DNA of 64,000 nt from Trichinella spiralis (lineage: Eukaryota; Nematoda; Enoplea; Trichinellida; Trichinellidae): contig CM012954.1 of assembly GCA_000181795.3 (NCBI GenBank), positions 7,486,281-7,550,280 on the forward strand, read 5' to 3'. This document shows positions 37,756-49,641 of this stretch, piece after piece. A model generated the notes under the pieces. The model saw only the letters and a program-made list of their open reading frames with translations, ran no database searches and had not been told where the DNA came from. The position numbers were made by a program, and so were the translations under genes. Within the stretch, counting starts at the first letter, position 1. Every line of letters begins with the position of its first letter.

Positions 37756-38641
37756 CTATCGATAACAATTACGATAACGAACTAATATGGTGAGCAAAAC
37801 AACAGATAAACCAAAAAATAAAAACTGTTTTGCAGGGAAGTTTTTAAAACGTCGACCAATCTTAGTATAGAATCGATCTGACGAACTTTCATCTTCTAGG
37901 CATTGAAGTTTCTTCAAAATAATTGAATAATCATTCTTCATCTATAAAAATATTTCAAATAATTAACACTGTCATAATTTTAAATCATAGGAATGAAAAT
38001 TACAAAATCATCAGCATCGTCATCAAATTCTGAAAAAGTACTGTGATCCGAGACGTCAGAATCAGATGTGGAACTTTCAAAATGTTCACTTAATGCAGTC
38101 TAAACAAATCGTATATAGCATACCGTTTCAAAGTGTTCAACGATACTTGCAGTTAGAAAACGCTCTTCGGCATCTTTCTCTACGTGGAGTTCAAGTTGGT
38201 CACATTTTCGCAAAATCGAAACGGCAAATTCGTGATCAACATTTGAAAAATCAAATTCATTAACATAAAAAGGTATATATATATATATATAATTTGAAAT
38301 TGGCGTTGACAATTGAAAAACAATAATTAATATACTGATAAGATTTTATCACCAGGGGCCAAATTGCCAGCACGATCGGCGACGGAATCAGATATAATCT
38401 TAGACACATAAATTCCATTGTCATAAGGTAAATACGGTGCGTCTTTACCGCCCAGAATGTGAAACCCAAAATCTTAATTAAATTACACCAATAAAAGACA
38501 TTCTCTGAATGAATAAACTGTGAATAATATAATGGAGCAAGCACAAAAATAATCTTGCTTCTCCTATATACCTTGTTGTTCTTCGCGTTTCAAAACTATT
38601 GTAATATCTTTTATTTTGTCTGCAGCGCAACATTCGGCCAT
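37756..38641 (-). CDS. SYNJ2BP: SYNJ2BP/OMP25, PDZ protein of the mitochondrial outer membrane
   Basis: Minus-strand exons 38641-38572, 38472-38336, 38264-38124 (or to 38142), 38099-38004 and 37941-37756 give about 209 residues (human 145). One PDZ domain covers residues about 10-110, with GFHILGG as the carboxylate-binding loop, DNGIYVSKI, GDKILS, then VNEFDF. An acidic, Ser-rich linker follows, and a C-terminal membrane anchor (QFLFFGLSVVLLTILV) plus short basic tail ends the protein. This is the layout of OMP25, a tail-anchored outer-membrane scaffold. Two oddities: the intron between exons 2 and 3 ends without AG, and the next intron is only 24 nt if the GTATGC donor is used (42 nt with a weaker GTTGAA donor). 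The frame and PDZ homology run cleanly across both, so I treat the gene as real. Confidence 0.85.
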
Positions 38642-39828
38642 TCTTAAAAAAATATAATTATTTCAAAGCTACAGTAAAAATGTATTTTGAAGAAAATCAT
38701 GTAATATAATTTGCACATTCTTTGAAGCGATCAATATCGAAAATTGTATTGATGAATAATAAAGTAAACCTGATGTGAAATGTATAAAATCTAAAAGCTA
38801 ATAATTGCATTCGTAATAAAGCACTGATATTTTTCTATAGTGTAAAAAACGCAATTACAGTAATATATTTTTACCATAAGATTATACACAGCAAAATGCT
38901 TTTGTACTTTGAAATTCCTACAATTGATTTAATCTATAATTAAAATCATAAAAACTACAAAAGTAAAAGTAATTTTACAAAAAAAATTCAAAATTGTATT
39001 CGAGGATAAAGAAATACTTTACATAGTTAGTGTAGTTGATAGTTGAATATAATTTATAAAGATAAACATCTGAATGAATAGAACGATTCAGTTTTCCTCT
39101 AGCTTTTTAGAATGATATTGTTGTCTTAAACCAGCTGCAGTAAAAATATAATGATTTAAATTTCGCAAACAGAAAATAAAATACCTTCATGTCATAATAT
39201 AGAGAAAACGAAATATTAAAATTGATTGGTCGAATAATTTATTATTGAAATTAACGTACAAAGTATATATCTTTTTAAATCAGCACAAATTAATTTATGT
39301 AATTATTTATAATTGTTTCATAAATTAAAAAAAGCATTTCTTAATTGACACAAAATGTTTCCTTAACATTTGTTGAGGATTACCTGATCATTACTTAAAA
39401 TATGTCAAATGTACCTTTGTTCATTAACCAGATACGGTATTTCTTGTACGCTCATTTTTTCTACCGAAGACTTGCTATATGTAGTTGTTTCTGTTTTTGG
39501 CGATTTGACCAGATCGAATATTTTGTCTTATATTCTGCTTAAAAATAAAATGTTAACATTTGTTCTAGCATTTTATTTTTATCATTTGGTACGGATGTCT
39601 TTATTTATAAATATATGAATTATAGATGAATAACACATTTATTTCATAGTATTTATTAAATTATGCTCGATCAACTTATTTTTGTATTTTTAATTTTCAT
39701 CTTGGATGTGAGTTTTAATCTAGCATAAATTTGGATTGCTTTGATATAGTAATAGTTTCTGGTTTATGGTGATTTGATTCATTTAGATTCAGTTTCATAT
39801 TATTTTATATACATTTTAATCTTTTCAG
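38642..39828. promoter_or_regulatory. Shared upstream interval of SYNJ2BP and DNM1L
   Basis: About 1.2 kb of AT-rich DNA between the divergent SYNJ2BP (-) and DNM1L (+) start regions. No exon is seen. The right edge is an acceptor, TAATCTTTTCAG (ending 39828), 22 bases before the DNM1L ATG. Promoter function is inferred from position only. Confidence 0.45.
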
Positions 39829-39850
39829 TGATTTTTTACCAGAAACAAGT

Positions 39851-42800
39851 ATGGAATCTTTGATTCCTGTGATCAACAAACTACAAGATGTTTTCAATAC
39901 TGTTGGTTCGGAAACCATTCAGCTTCCTCAGATTGTAGTCATTGGTACTCAGGTTGGTATTTTTTATTGTTTTTTTTTCAAAAAATTATAAAATGATATT
40001 TAAAATAGAGTGCTGGAAAGAGTTCTGTAATTGAAAATATTGTCGGTCGAGATTTCTTGCCTCGAGGATGTGGAATTGTTACCCGAAGACCTCTGATTTT
40101 GCAGCTTATTCACATACCAGAAGCTGAAATGGGTGATCCAGCGGAAACACTAGGTAGGTTTTGTCAGTTTTATTCGTTATGGAGATGTAATGTTACTCAG
40201 ATAGTATTTTGTGACTACTGATTTTTAACACCATTTTTTTAAATTCATACTATGTCCAAGATTGTCATGAAAATTGTTAGCTAAGATGGTTTGATATAAT
40301 TTAAAAAGGCAATTAAATGTTCAAGAAAAATTATAGTCAACTGTCCATTGCAGAATAGAAAATTATGATTTAATTTGATTTTTATGCGTTGCAGTACCTG
40401 TTACTAAAGAATGGGTAAAATTTTTGCATACTGGAGATCGAATTTTTGACAATTTTGAAGAAGTGCGTGAAGAGATTGAAAATGAGACAAATAGACTATC
40501 CGGCACGAAGAAAGTAACTTTTTTCCCCTATAATTTTACGTGCATAATAGAAATTTTTTTCCTCAGGGAATTCATCCTGAACCAATTAGCATGAAAATCT
40601 TTTCTCCAAACGTGGTGAACTTAACATTGGTAGACTTGCCCGGAATGACAAAGGTCCCGGTTGACGATCAACCACCAGACATTGAGCTGCGAATTCGGAA
40701 AATATCGCTTCGTTTTATTGAAAATCCAAATTCGATAATTTTGGCAATCACTCCTGCAAATCAGGACTTCTCCACTTCGGAGGCTTTACAATTGGCCCGA
40801 CAAGTTGATCCAGACGGTTTGAATAATGAATTTTGTTTTTCATTTTGTATAGTTTTGATGTTGAAATGTTCAGGGAGGCGAACACTGGCTGTCATCACAA
40901 AGCTTGATCTTATGGATCATGGTACAGATGCTGCCGACTTACTTTTGGGAAAAGTGATACCGGTAAAACTTGGTATTATTGGTGTTGTGAATCGCTCGCA
41001 GCAGGATATCGTCAACAAGAAGGTTTTCAACTTGCAATAGTGAACAGTTTTGTTTTCATTGAATCTGAAATTTCGTCTATTCAGAGTATTCGAGATTCAC
41101 TGAAAGATGAAGCGACGTTTTTGCAAAGGCGTTATCCAACTTTAGCAAGTCAAAACGGATCGCCATTTTTAGCCAAAACACTGAATCGAGTGATAAATTT
41201 GTTTGATAAAATTGATTATCAGTTTTCTGTTATGTATTGTAATTTTGTAAATTGTAGTTGCTCATGCATCACATACGTGATTGCTTGCCAGAGTTGAAAT
41301 CCAGGGTCAATATTCTTATGCTGAAGTATCAGAATATGCTGTATACCTGTGGTGAGCAAGTCCAAGACCAAGTATTGAAACTTTATTTTAAAAGCACATT
41401 ATAATCTGTTGCAATGCAGAAAATTCATATTTTTCGTTTTCCAGTCCCAGATGTTGCTGCGAATTTTGACTCGTTTTGCCAACTCGTACTGCGCCACTGT
41501 GGAAGGAAATGCAAAGAATATAGAGACTTCGGAATTGTGAGATGATAAAAGCAAAAAAATTCACTATTGTAATTCGATTTATTTTATTGGATGCATTTTT
41601 GAAGATGTGGGGGTGCGAGAATTTGTTATATTTTTCACAATACGTTTGCCCGCGCTTTGGAAAATATCAATCCGCTCGATGGACTGAGTGAGAAGGAAAT
41701 TTTAACGGCAATACGTAATGCAACGGTATGTTGTATTTTCAGTTTATTGAACTGCTTTTGTTGTTGTTGCTCTTTAGCTGATTTAGTTTGGTATTTAAAT
41801 TCTAGGGACCTAGACCAGCAATTTTTGTGCCAGAGGTTGCTTTTGAATTGTTAGTGAAAAGGCAGATTAAACGTCTTTTGCAACCAAGCTTGCGTTGCGT
41901 TGAGCTGGTTCACGAAGAATTGCAACGTATTGTGGAATGCTGTGGTGACGATATTAGGCAGGAAATGATTCGTTTTCCGAAATTGAACGATATGATCATT
42001 GATGTTGTCAATACGCTGTTAAAATTGCGACTTCCGGTTACCAATGAGATGGTATTTTTTTCATTTCATTCTAAGGTGATGAGATGATTTGGTTGAATTC
42101 TGGCAAGCCGCTGTTTTCTCTCACTAGTTGAGGCATAAAATGCTCGCTCTATCAATAAAATCATCAGCTTCCTACCTGAATAAGGAAAGGAGCATTTTCG
42201 TATGGGCCAGTCACGTGGAAATTATTTTAAACCAATCAGTGGAAAAAATCTGTGGAAATCCACGGGTTTGCTTGAATTCAACTGAATTTTCTTGATAATG
42301 ACAACGCTTTTCTGCTTCTCTTTGCATCTTTTCCATATGGAGTATTTCAGGTAGAGCATTTGGTGTCCATTGAGTTGGCTTACATCAATACTCGACATCC
42401 AGATTTTGCTTCCGCGTCGTTGATCTCGGTGCTTAAAGAGGTTAAAGGAGATGCAAGCTTTTCGCACTCTTATTGCAGTAGCGAGAATATTAAACTGTTA
42501 ACTAGCACTTCTGCAACAACTGTAAACGTATGTTAATAATGTGTAATGTTCAAAGAACAATTTGCTTTTCTGAGGCAAATATTTTCTCAGATAAAAATAC
42601 ACGGCAAATTTGTGTAGTTATTCTGAATGGTGACATTCTGTTCTTTTTTTTTCTTTTTAGGATAAAACTGGTGCTCAGAAGTCTGCTAAATTTTCATACA
42701 ACGTTGTACGAGTTGAGGATTCGTCCGTTTACAACAGCAGTGGTGTACCTGGTAGATCAACGGATGACGAGTCGGTCGATCAATTCCAGCTCAGTGACAA

Positions 42801-43242
42801 AGAACAACATGACTGTTCAATGATTGGTATTTTCACGCTTAATTTTGTCAACTCTCATTATTTTCAAAATTGTAATTATTATTACTGCAGGAAATTTGAT
42901 TAAGTCTTACTTTATGATATCTCGCAAAACTATTCAAGATTTCGTACCGAAAACGATCATGCACTTTTTGGTCAACTATATCAAAGTGTGTTCAACTTAT
43001 GAACAATTAACTGCTTGAAGAAATGAAGCTAAGTTTGGAAAAAATAATGCAAATCATGTATTTTTCAGGATCATTTGCAAAGTGAACTAGTTAGAAAGGT
43101 GTATCGTCCAGAATTGTTTGATGATTTACTGCATGAGTCCGAACAAATTGCTGCTAAAAGGAAAGAAACTGTTGAAATGCTGAATGCTCTTGAGAAAGCT
43201 AGCCGAGTTATTGCTGAAATTCGTGACGTTCACATATGGTAA
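39851..43242 (+). CDS. DNM1L: Dynamin-related GTPase DRP1 (mitochondrial fission)
   Basis: Fourteen exons: 39851-39952, 40009-40153, 40395-40513, 40567-40816, 40874-41022, 41085-41189, 41258-41371, 41445-41536, 41605-41725, 41806-42051, 42351-42527, 42661-42826, 42891-42985 and 43069-43242. They give 684 residues (human isoforms about 700-736). The large GTPase is recruited from the cytosol to constrict mitochondria and peroxisomes. G1 is GTQSAGKS (32-39), G3 DLPG (145-148), G4 TKLD (214-217); LPRG and TRRPL lie in switch I. The middle/stalk domain has [16 protein letters not shown] and [11 protein letters not shown] variable Ser-rich insert covers about 515-580, and the GED closes with a C-terminal HIW. 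The regulatory motif LS-x2-EQ-x-DC is kept at Ser585, but the basic residues just before it in vertebrates are replaced (FQLS). All introns are GT-AG. Confidence 0.97.
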
Positions 43243-43328
43243 ATTGACGCTGTAATTTATTAAGTAAAGGTTACATAACGAATGAAGCTCTGAATAAAAC
43301 TGCACTGAAAAGAATAAGAAAGGATATC

Positions 43329-43370
<42 letters not shown>

Positions 43371-43477
43371 CGCCGCTGCTCCTGCAGCTCTGAACTGCTC
43401 CATAATCACAGTCGGGATTAAGCACAACACATTGATGCTGCTGGGATATTGGACTGTATTTCTACTGGAAAACTGTT
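43243..43477. other. Short convergent spacer between DNM1L and parvin
   Basis: 235 bp between stop codons, dominated by a TA microsatellite; both transcripts must end here or overlap. Confidence 0.7.
43331..43367. repeat. (AT)n microsatellite
   Basis: About 18 uninterrupted AT units between the convergent 3' ends of DNM1L and parvin. Confidence 0.95.
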
Positions 43478-44888
43478 TCACACGTGCTTGTATCTCGTGA
43501 AGAGAGAATACAAGATTCGAAGTGTACATTTCATATCACCGTTGACAATATCTTCCGGTCTGGATTTGGGCTGCGGCATTCCAGCTTCTTGCATCAATTC
43601 GAAGCTCAATGCCACATTGTGGACCTTTTGGTCGAAATCAGTTGGAGTAAGGTGGAAACCGTACAATGGCACAAAGTAATTTTCCAACAAGCCCATCAAT
43701 AGCACCAGAAATACACCATCTTGAAATTGATATTCCAGTTCAGTTACCTGACGACGAAGAAAGAAGAAAACAGAAAAAAAGTGTCATACAACTGTATACA
43801 AAAAGTCTGTGAAATGCATACTTCAAGGTTGACTTTGTTCAAGTGTTTGTTGGCAAAAGTAAGCAAAGAGCGTTTAACAACGCTAAGCTTGTCCGGTGCA
43901 TGGTCGATTAGAGTGTCGAAAGCGTCTCTTTCACCGCGCAAGCCGAATTCATCTTGCACATCTGTTATTTCCTCAGTCACGTACCGAGTATGAAGTTGGC
44001 CGTCTCGTTTATGAGCAACTAACATCTGAACGAATAGTTCAAACTTTGAACAAACAAGCAAGAAAAGCGTACTTGAAGTTGGCAGTGTTCGGGAAATCGA
44101 ATAGGCGCCCGAAAATGAATAGCAACAGCGACAAGCAGTTGCAGTATAGATGCTAAGTTTTTGTTGTGTATGCTTTCGGCAGACCAACGCGGCTGCTGCC
44201 AACGAGGCTGTGCGAATATTTGACTGCAATACTGCAGAATAACTTGCAACTTCTGACGCTGGCCTTCCACGCTTTGAGATACTTCAGGCACTTCCATCTG
44301 AATATAGCGCACCGATTATAATAAGCAAGAATAAACAACTACACAACAGCATTTGATTCTGATTCATGGTTGATAACAGCAATGACGTTGTAAAGAAAAT
44401 TAAATTTGTAAATTACCCTGACGTTGGCCAGTTTTTCAAGCAATTTCTGAATGACCAAACCGTCGTAAAGATCTTCCACAATGTCTTTGACGACAATGCG
44501 TTCCGAAGCGAGAATATCATTAATCCAATCTATCAGCAATTTTACCACTTCGTTCACTTTTGGATCCATTCTACTCTGCTCTGTGATAATTGCCCGTTCT
44601 TCACCTTCGATAATATCATCGGCAGATATTTCAATAGGAACAGGAATTCCTACAGTTATCATTTATAATATAAAATTATTTTAAAAAATATAATTTTCTG
44701 AATATACCACTTGAATCGATCGCATCGCGTCCTTCGATTTCCACTTGCAATGCTTCATCTTCTTCGTGTACTTTCTTTTTCGAACGACCGAGTGTGCCTA
44801 TTTTATCTAAAAATGACTCATCTTTCTTTTCCTTTTCTCTTCGCCTAAGACTGCCCGATTTATTGGACTGAAGCGTGCTTGTCATCAT
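43478..44888 (-). CDS. PARVA: Parvin (PAT-6/actopaxin), two-CH-domain focal adhesion protein
   Basis: Five minus-strand exons, 44888-44708, 44649-44417, 44297-44073, 44025-43822 and 43747-43478, encode 370 residues (human alpha-parvin 372). A basic N-terminal segment includes ESFLDKIGTLGRSKKK. The first calponin-homology domain starts near residue 88 (LIDWINDIL, VKDIVEDLYDGLVIQKL) and the second near 255 (DAFDTLIDHAPDKL, LEYQFQDGVFLVLLMGLLE, RPEDIVNGD). Parvin joins ILK and PINCH in the complex that couples integrins to actin; the nematode orthologue is PAT-6. Met at 44888 is followed directly by a second Met. Order, length and motifs are complete. The gene converges on DNM1L and diverges from FKBP2. 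Confidence 0.96.
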
Positions 44889-45558
44889 GAAAATTTTCCG
44901 CACTCGAGAGAACTTTTCACTGCTCTGAAGCAAACTACAGTATGAAGTAATTCTAATTTTACCTAACCATCATATAGTGTAACTTTCGTCTGTTTTTAAT
45001 AATTATAAATTGGAAATTGAATTTAAATTTGTACAAAACAATATTTTCATATATTATGGGGAATAAATGATTATATAAAATTATGAAAGGAAAGAAAATT
45101 GTAAATAATTTACAGTAATCTATATAATAAAAAGATTGCATTATAACTCAAGAAAATGGAATTTTTGCTAATTAAATGGTAATTTTAAGTAAACATTTAT
45201 CCACTGCCCAAAAAAGAAACATTTTCTTATTAGTAAAATAAATTCACTGTTTGGACAACACTAATGCAGCATTTTATGTAATAAAAAGGACGAGCTCTGC
45301 TGGCTTATTTGTTAAATTGAGTTATAGTCATAAAGAGCACTTGGAAATATGCTTTGCTTTAACTTAACCATCACTTAACTACAGAAAAGAGATGCATTCT
45401 CAAAACAGGAAAATTAAAGCAGAATTAGCTCAAATATTTTGATACGTTGTATATAAACAATGTTTTTGCAAATGTAAGTTAACAATGATTTTATGTTTAT
45501 TTTATCTCATAGTATTTTCATTAATTATTGTTGAACACAATATGGTAGGAAGTTTCTT
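44889..45558. promoter_or_regulatory. Divergent interval between parvin and FKBP2
   Basis: 670 bp of AT-rich DNA flanked by two outward-facing genes; no exon seen. Promoter role inferred from position. Confidence 0.4.
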
Positions 45559-46182
45559 ATGGTCATTCATTATGTGTATCTGTTGCTCAATTTCAATGTT
45601 ATTTTTGAATCTTTGGCCGATATGAAATCAAATTTGAAAATTGATGTGAAAGAGAAGCCTGAATCGTGCAACAGGAAATCCAAGAAAGGTGATGCACTGC
45701 ATGTGCATTATAAGGTGAAGTCGTTAACAAATATTAAGTATTGTCGTTGGATAATTTGATATTTTTTATCTTTTAGGGCAGTCTTGCTGACGGTACAGAA
45801 TTTGACAGTAGTTACAATCGAAATCAACCGTTTATTTTTACCATTGGAGCAGGTCAAGTTATTGGTGGATGGGAAAGTGGCTTGCTAAAGTAAGTTGTTT
45901 GGACTGTTTTATGCAAAACGTGTTGTTTCAGGCAATAGGTTTTCTTTTTGTTGTCTGTTGTAAAAATTTCCTTGTTTTAGCATGTGTGAAGGTGAAATCA
46001 GGCAGTTGATAATACCACCCGAATTAGGCTACGGCGATAGAGGCGCACCTCCAGTTATTCCACGTAAGTGTGTATTTTCATATTGAAGGCATTGTAAAAT
46101 CTCGAATTGTATTTTAGCGCATTCAACGCTGCATTTTGAAGTGAAATTGTTGAAAATTGACAGGCCAACGAATGAACTTTGA
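45559..46182 (+). CDS. FKBP2: ER peptidyl-prolyl isomerase FKBP2 (FKBP13)
   Basis: Four exons, 45559-45714, 45777-45889, 45981-46063 and 46118-46182, encode 138 residues (human FKBP2 142). A hydrophobic N-terminal stretch (about residues 4-20) serves as signal peptide. The FKBP domain shows [47 protein letters not shown] and FEVKLLKI, with the usual rapamycin/FK506-pocket aromatics. The protein ends in TNEL, resembling the RTEL-type ER retrieval signals of the family. It isomerises proline bonds during folding in the ER lumen. Tail-to-tail with SSR3. An upstream ATG at 45542 is out of frame. Confidence 0.95.
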
Positions 46183-46368
46183 AATGCAGCAAGAAATTTT
46201 TATATTAACTACTGTTGCTTTTAGATTGTTCACTATTTTAATGTTATTATGCATAATCGAAAGGAGTGATATAATATTTCGAAATTTATTCGATTAACCA
46301 GATTTTTCAATAAATGTTAACTGTTCGAATAGATTTGCAGCCGTCGTATGCATTACAGTTTGGTAAAA

Positions 46369-46965
46369 TTACTTCGTTCCAGTGGAAAACAGTGCTGCTA
46401 ATCCACTTGCCCCACCAACTGATAATACGTAATTCCAGCTTCCTGTTATACTACGAAACATGTAGAAAGAAAAGAAAATCATAACAAAAGTGAAAAGCGC
46501 ATTGTTGAAAAACATGCTCAGCATGGTAGCTTCGAAGTCTGCAACTTCGTTTTTCTTCCAAAGTATGCGCTCATCCCGATCTTTCTTGTTCATCTTTTTG
46601 TCATCAGAGTACTGCTTCATGATTTCTCGCGTAACGCCGTCTTCTCTTTTCTGTGCAATTCTGAAATACAATACTCAACTTTATGCGCGAATTGATAAAG
46701 TGGCTTCAATTTACTGATGCTTCAAAATAAATTTAACATTTCTATACGCAAATGCCATCAACCAGGTAGAAACAAATGTCATAAAGATCCAAATCAAAAA
46801 ACTTGCGCTGACTTCCTGACCATGAATACGCCAGAATAACCACAGTGGGACGACACTAACGACAAATGCGTTTCCATAGAAAAGAGCGGAACTTTTAGTA
46901 GAAACGTTGCGGGAAAAATCCTGCAGCAGCAATTCCTCTTCTTTCGTTAGACGTTTGTTTGCCAT
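46369..46965 (-). CDS. SSR3: Translocon-associated protein subunit gamma
   Basis: Two minus-strand exons, 46965-46715 and 46660-46369, give 180 residues (human SSR3 185). Near-identical blocks to the family include [64 protein letters not shown] and a closing ALFSTGTK. Four membrane segments lie at about 28-48, 54-75, 128-150 and 160-178. TRAP-gamma is part of the four-subunit TRAP complex beside the Sec61 channel and ribosome in the ER membrane. No anomalies. Confidence 0.97.
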
Positions 46966-49633
46966 AATTCTCTGAAATTAAAAATGCAAACAATTCTATT
47001 ATCACAAAAAGTGAAAAACAATTATGAAAATTTTATTTAAAAAAAAAGAGGCGCAGCAGTATAGAATACAGCCAAGATTTATGAATAAAATAATGTAAAA
47101 CATAAACATTGCTACGTGTAAGTTACTGTAAATTTTTACATTTTGCTACTGTAGGTTTAAGCATGAAGCAAAAAAGCCATATTTAGTTATTTTTCACTTT
47201 GAGAAAAAATCATAAATTTAAATGCGATGAAAAATCAGACAAAAATTATATAATTTTTTACATTAAACTTGAAATATTTAAATAGCTGAATAGAGTAAAA
47301 TTAAATGCAATCAATTTTTGCAATAAACTATTGCAAATTAATGGTATAACACATTCAGATAATTAATTAATTTATTTATATTTCAAATTTTCATAATATT
47401 TTATTTTTATAGTTCAACTAACTCTTCATCAAAATTGGCCATCATTTACGGTATTTATCTGTTTGCTTTCTTTGACTGCAGTTATTTTATACTTCTCTGA
47501 ATATTATCTATATTTATATATTTAAATATTGAACTAAGTAATATTATCAAAAAAAATTACTCTGATGTTCTTTGAGCATACTGTAAAATCATATTTAACA
47601 ATATAAATGGATAATAAAAAATGAATAACATTTTGAAATTATTATGCATTAATAATGTTTTAAAATAATTACAAGACTTGAAATCAAATAATTAGCAGAT
47701 ATGTAGTATTTAACTTTAGGCCACCATTAATGGAAATAAGGTTTTATTTTGTTCATTATTGTCAGAAACTCGAGATTTGTTTGCCTGTGAGGCGGTTGTG
47801 CATTCGGTTAACCGTCTTTGCTGATAATTGTAATTCTACTTCACACAACTATAATATTATTTCTTCTCTACTTGTAAGTGATTTTTTCGTATATTCTAAT
47901 GCGTGAATTTATTTTGAATTAATGTGTTTTATGTGAATTTTAATTAATCAAAATACTTTATAAAGTTTTTAATAAAATATTTTTCTTCTTTCTATTAATT
48001 GTTGTTCTGTATAATGAGTTTTTATATACAAGTATTGAATAATACATTTGGTTGAAGTTAAATGTAAAAGATTTCTTTAAGAACTAGATCGATATGTCTG
48101 AGGATGAGTTGTTTTCTTTTTTTTTGTAGTCTTTATATAGATGGAATACATTGTTGTTAAGGTTTGCATAATCAGGTGAATGTTCGCTCATAATTGAAAC
48201 AAATTTGAATTGAAATTCTCTATGCTGAAGTCTTAATATACGTTTGAACTCATTTGACCAATACAAATTTCATCTGATAACTTTACATTCTTACACTTTG
48301 CTTGTTTTGTAAAATGAAATGTCTCATTGTAAGCAGAAGTAAAGAGTAATTGTAAGCATTAAAAAGATTTATTTTTTGTTTCGTCATTATTTTTCATTTT
48401 TGTTTGTTACTCCATTCTTATTTGTACTACTTTGCTCTCGACATTGTAACTTTGTTGTTTGACTTTATGCCTATTTTCAATTAAATGATCAGTTTCAATC
48501 CTCAAGGCTTATTTTCTTCTAGAAATATTTAACCTTCTATCATACAAAAACTGGGTTGAAAAAAGCTTTATCTTCTGATGTTTTCCAGATAGTAAAAGAT
48601 ACAAAATTGGATAGGTTTTGTACGGTTCATTAAATTTAATATCACTGTCAGAATTAGATACTTTAAATTAAATCAGATTTATCACTAGCAAGTATACGTG
48701 TTAATGATATCTCGATTTAATTTTCATACAGCCGGAAAGCACTGGAAAATTTAGAAACACTTTAACTTGGGCTTCAGCATGTTATGTATATGACATTAGT
48801 TCCAATGCTTTCTGTTCAAGGTTATTTGAACAAAGCAGTTAATTGTGATAATAGTGAAGAAGGTGTATATTAATTTTGAATGAAGCTTTAAAATCAAATT
48901 ACGATGCGTTATCTTTTTTTGACCATGATTTATTTTAAATTTACTTCCATGATTGATAGCTAGAATTTCTGCTTATGTAAAATGTGGTTTACATTAAGTG
49001 ACCAATTTGTAAAAATTATTATGAAAATCACATTTCTTAATATTACTCTTTAATGCATTACTGTAAGGTTGTCAGGCTCAATTTTTTTAACTGGCCTTTA
49101 GTTCAGTTTACTGTATGCGTTGAGACGGGAGGTGCTCAGTTTCACATTCGTTGTTCGTTCTGTTCCCCACGTCTTTACGTGGTGTTGTAAATTATTTTTC
49201 AGTGTTAAATTTTTATTTTTGCTGCATTTATTTATATTTTAGCTACATTTATTTATATTTAAGTTATTACTTTTTAATATAAATGTATTATTTTTGTTAT
49301 TTTATAATTATATTTGCCATTTGCGCATATTCATAGTACGGTTTTGTTAATTCTAAAGTATTAAGTTATGTCGCTATTTTAATGCAGTGCTTGTTAGTTT
49401 CCCTTTCTGATTCATAGAATTCTTCTTTTAAATATTTTAATTAATTTGTTTCAACAATTCATGGTTGTTTGTTCCGCATATGCTGTACTGATTACGTTTA
49501 ATGCGCGTTACGTTAAAGACAGCTACTTTTTTGAACGAGCGAGAGTTTTTGGAATGTAATTGTTTTTCTCCATATTAATTTGATACTTTACATTAATTTT
49601 GTGATTTTTAATATTAGTATGTAAATATTTTAG
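46966..49633. promoter_or_regulatory. Divergent interval between SSR3 and HUWE1
   Basis: About 2.7 kb, very AT-rich, with no exon I can support. It contains a 10-bp palindrome CGGTTAACCG near 47807 and a small hairpin, CCACGT-CTTT-ACGTGG, near 49168, in a GC-richer patch that could be the HUWE1 promoter. An acceptor, AAATATTTTAG, ends at 49633, eight bases before the HUWE1 ATG. Confidence 0.4.
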
Positions 49634-49641
49634 AACTGAAA

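Noticed and set aside
47800-49190. Short palindromes and a hairpin upstream of HUWE1 considered as ends of a transposable element.
   Set aside because: Too short and unpaired with matching copies; no target-site duplication or transposase frame.
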